NCBI GenBank assembly: GCA_003444795.1
Contig: DLWR01000185.1
Coordinates: forward strand, 1 to 7,898
Reading direction: 5' to 3'
Origin: Cryomorphaceae bacterium
Lineage (GTDB): Bacteria > Bacteroidota > Bacteroidia > Flavobacteriales > Schleiferiaceae
Length of the DNA: 7,898 nt
In this document: positions 6,129-7,898 of the stretch, piece by piece
Layout: each line of letters begins with the position of its first letter
How positions within the stretch are numbered: the first letter of the stretch is position 1
The notes under the pieces: model-generated
The model's input: only the letters and a program-made list of their open reading frames with translations
What the model was told of the DNA's origin: nothing
Database searches by the model: none
Translations under genes and position numbers: made by a program

Positions 6129-7381
6129 TGATGCGACGCTTCCTTCTTTTGTTTGTAATAGCAAACGCACCGGTTCTTCAAGCTGCGGTGATGGATAGTG
6201 TCGTGCCTAAATTTCCCTTGGCCAGCCGCGCGGATTCTGCCTATGCGACTTGGCTGACCTCGCGCGCCGAACAAACCTTTGTCCACCACGCCATCAAGGG
6301 TGTGGACACCAATGCCGCTGACATTCTGGGAGTGTCCGATGCCGTAATTGCACAGCGCTTGGCCACTTTGGATCAGCGCTCTCCTATGGATTTGCGCTTC
6401 ACCCCGGATGTGAAGAATTCCATTCAGTTCTACTTGGGACGCCGCAAAGAATTTTTGGGCCGAGTGATTGGCCGCTCGTCCTACTACTTCCCCATTTTTG
6501 AAGCCGCCCTGGACCGCTACAACATGCCCATGGAGCTCAAGTATTTGCCCATCATCGAAAGCGCCATGAACCCCTCGGCCACCAGCCCGGTCGGAGCAAA
6601 AGGTCTGTGGCAGTTTATGTATGCAACTGGGAAATTGCAGGGACTCGAAATTTCGTCCTACGTCGACGAGCGGATGGACCCGTACAAAAGCACGGACGCC
6701 GCCTGCCGCTACTTGAAGAAGATGTACGACATCTTTGGAAGTTGGGAATTGGCTTTGGCGGCTTACAATGCTGGCCCTGGAAATGTGTCTAAGGCGATTC
6801 GCTATTCGGGCGGCCGAACGACCTACTGGGAGATCCGTCCCTATTTGCCCAAAGAAACTCGCAACTATGTGCCCGCTTATATTGGAGCGGTCTATGCGAT
6901 GAATTACGCAGGCCTCCATGGGGTCAAAGCGGAGCTTCCCCCGACTACTTTCTTCGACGTCGACACCATCAATGCCACGGCAGCCGTCGGTCTCTACGAC
7001 GTTGCTGCGGTACTTTCCATTGACAGCACCTTGATCACGGTCCTGAACCCTCAGTACAAACTTCACCACGTTCCCGGACCCAACAAGGACGGCAAGATCT
7101 ACAGCTTTGTCATTCCCAAAGCGGCCATGCCCGCTTATGTAGCATTTAGCGACACCTTGTACGCGACAACCGCCCATCGATTGGCCAAAGCACCACTGCC
7201 ACCCCCGACTCAAGTGGCGAGCAGCTCATCGAGCAGCACCAAGTACCACACGGTTCGTTCGGGCGATACCCTGGGGGCCATTGCGAAAAAGTATGGTGTG
7301 CGCGTATCCGACATTCAACGTTGGAATGGCATACGCGGAACGACCATTCGAATTGGCCAAAAATTAAAAGTCAAAGGATGA
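6125..7381 (+). CDS. mltD: MltD-like membrane/periplasmic lytic transglycosylase with LysM
   Basis: An exported enzyme that cleaves the MurNAc-GlcNAc bond of peptidoglycan with formation of 1,6-anhydro ends. Of 418 residues, 1-20 ([20 protein letters not shown]) form a signal peptide without a lipobox cysteine. Residues ~115-260 form the SLT/goose-lysozyme-like domain: catalytic Glu145 in LPIIESAMNPSA, then GAKGLWQFM (158-165), AAYNAGPGNV (212-221) and NYVPAYIGAVYAMNY. A spacer of ~100 residues (about 265-360) contains a weakly LysM-like NPQYKLHHVPG stretch. After a Ser-rich linker, one clear LysM domain (373-418, YHTVRSGDTLGAIAKKYGV to the end) should bind glycan chains. E. coli MltD is a lipoprotein with two LysM repeats; this form has one clear copy and lacks the lipid anchor. 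ATG 6125 overlaps the gatA stop; ATGs at 6128 and 6131 are equally plausible starts. The next gene overlaps its stop by 4 bases. Confidence 0.93.
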   Translation: MMMRRFLLLFVIANAPVLQAAVMDSVVPKFPLASRADSAYATWLTSRAEQTFVHHAIKGVDTNAADILGVSDAVIAQRLATLDQRSPMDLRFTPDVKNSIQFYLGRRKEFLGRVIGRSSYYFPIFEAALDRYNMPMELKYLPIIESAMNPSATSPVGAKGLWQFMYATGKLQGLEISSYVDERMDPYKSTDAACRYLKKMYDIFGSWELALAAYNAGPGNVSKAIRYSGGRTTYWEIRPYLPKETRNYVPAYIGAVYAMNYAGLHGVKAELPPTTFFDVDTINATAAVGLYDVAAVLSIDSTLITVLNPQYKLHHVPGPNKDGKIYSFVIPKAAMPAYVAFSDTLYATTAHRLAKAPLPPPTQVASSSSSSTKYHTVRSGDTLGAIAKKYGVRVSDIQRWNGIRGTTIRIGQKLKVKG

Positions 7382-7898
7382 CCTGGAAGACGCTTTCCCT
7401 TGGCCTGCTTCTGGCATTTACCGCCTGCCAGACCGATGCGGACAGCCCTGAAGCCCGTGCACAGCAGCGGAGCAACAACCTCCCCAGCAGCAACGGAACT
7501 CACAACGAACTCACGCTTTTCTGCGACCGCGACCTATGGGAGGGCGGCTTGGGCCTCACATTAATTGAGGCATTGGCAGAACCCATGGCGGGGCTCCCCC
7601 AAGCAGAGTCACACTTTGACCTTTCACGCATTGATCAAAAAGCGGTCACCAACTTGACCAAGCGTTCCAAGAGCATCCTCACGCTGGCCGTCATTCCGGA
7701 CTCTAGCGCCACCCTGGTGATTCGTGACCTTTGGGCCTCTCCCCAACTAGTCATTGCCATTATTGCGCCAAGTGTGGACGAGCTGGAGCAGCGCGTTCGG
7801 GCCTCTTTGCAAGATGTCATGGCCAAGTTTGACGAGCACGACTCCCGCGTTTTAGCGAGCCGAATTAAAAGCAGCCAAAGCGCCGTCGTGCCCCCCGC
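7378..7898 (+). CDS. DUF4837-like lipoprotein, 5' part (continues past window end)
   Basis: The frame from ATG 7378 stays open to the last base, giving 173 codons of a gene cut by the window edge. Residues 1-17 (MTWKTLSLGLLLAFTAC) are a lipoprotein signal with lipobox FTAC, so the mature protein should start at Cys17 and be processed by signal peptidase II. A low-complexity stretch rich in Ser, Asn and Gln follows, then LPSSNGTHNELTLF (about 35-48) and a region including IRDLWASPQLVIAIIAPS. The overall pattern (LPxSNG near the mature N-terminus, an RDxWAxPQ segment midway, position after a LysM transglycosylase) recalls the Bacteroidota-specific DUF4837 family, whose function is unknown. I identify it from memory of that pattern. 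The ATGA overlap with the transglycosylase gene implies co-translation and a possible shared envelope role. After the Cys comes QTDADSPE, an acidic stretch of the type linked in some Bacteroidota to surface export, but this is only suggestive. Confidence 0.78.
   Translation, partial: MTWKTLSLGLLLAFTACQTDADSPEARAQQRSNNLPSSNGTHNELTLFCDRDLWEGGLGLTLIEALAEPMAGLPQAESHFDLSRIDQKAVTNLTKRSKSILTLAVIPDSSATLVIRDLWASPQLVIAIIAPSVDELEQRVRASLQDVMAKFDEHDSRVLASRIKSSQSAVVPP

Noticed and set aside
5933..7213. A 426-codon open frame on the minus strand across gatA and the transglycosylase gene.
   Set aside because: Its translation shows no recognisable domain, and the plus strand carries conserved catalytic motifs of two known families over the same bases. 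Long antisense frames are common opposite genes with biased codon use.
7218..7240. Short direct repeat GAGCAGC in the transglycosylase linker.
   Set aside because: It is explained by consecutive serine codons in a low-complexity linker and is too short to indicate a mobile or regulatory repeat.

Overview
The window is a densely packed, single-direction stretch of a Bacteroidota chromosome, most like the Flavobacteriales/Cytophagia side of the phylum; base composition looks slightly above 50% GC by eye (not counted). The assignment rests on the type-2-like IleS C-terminus, a DksA-like protein whose zinc finger has lost most of its cysteines, an LspA with a long aromatic insertion, the GPCHAEEV motif in GpsA, a DUF4837-type lipoprotein, a possible TTG-N17-TAnnTTTG promoter, and a near absence of Shine-Dalgarno sequences. 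No mobile element, CRISPR array, tRNA or rRNA was seen.

Layout, all on the + strand: the 3' end of ileS (1-962); a 68-base gap with the best promoter candidate; a TraR/DksA-family regulator (1031-1411); lspA, signal peptidase II, starting on a GTG that overlaps the previous stop (1408-2049); an exported M28 metallopeptidase with an inserted PA-like region (2055-3485); gpsA, glycerol-3-phosphate dehydrogenase (3492-4487); a perfect 12-bp inverted repeat straddling the gpsA stop; tatA (4531-4716); gatA on an overlapping GTG (4713-6128); an MltD-like lytic transglycosylase with one LysM (6125-7381); and the 5' part of a DUF4837-like lipoprotein gene (7378-7898), which runs off the end. No gene-free stretch reaches 300 bases; the longest gaps are 963-1030 and 4488-4530.

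The genes fall into two probable transcription units: regulator-lspA-M28-gpsA, and tatA-gatA-mltD-DUF4837. The second is held together by three successive 4-base stop/start overlaps. Most products serve the cell envelope: lipoprotein maturation (LspA), phospholipid precursor supply (GpsA), folded-protein export (TatA), peptidoglycan cleavage (MltD), an exported peptidase and a lipoprotein. IleS and GatA add translation quality and aminoacyl-tRNA supply. The window is mostly well-recognised housekeeping content. The least understood items are the DUF4837 lipoprotein coupled to the transglycosylase, the finger-degenerate DksA-like protein, and the gpsA/tatA junction. I found no convincing undescribed multi-gene system.
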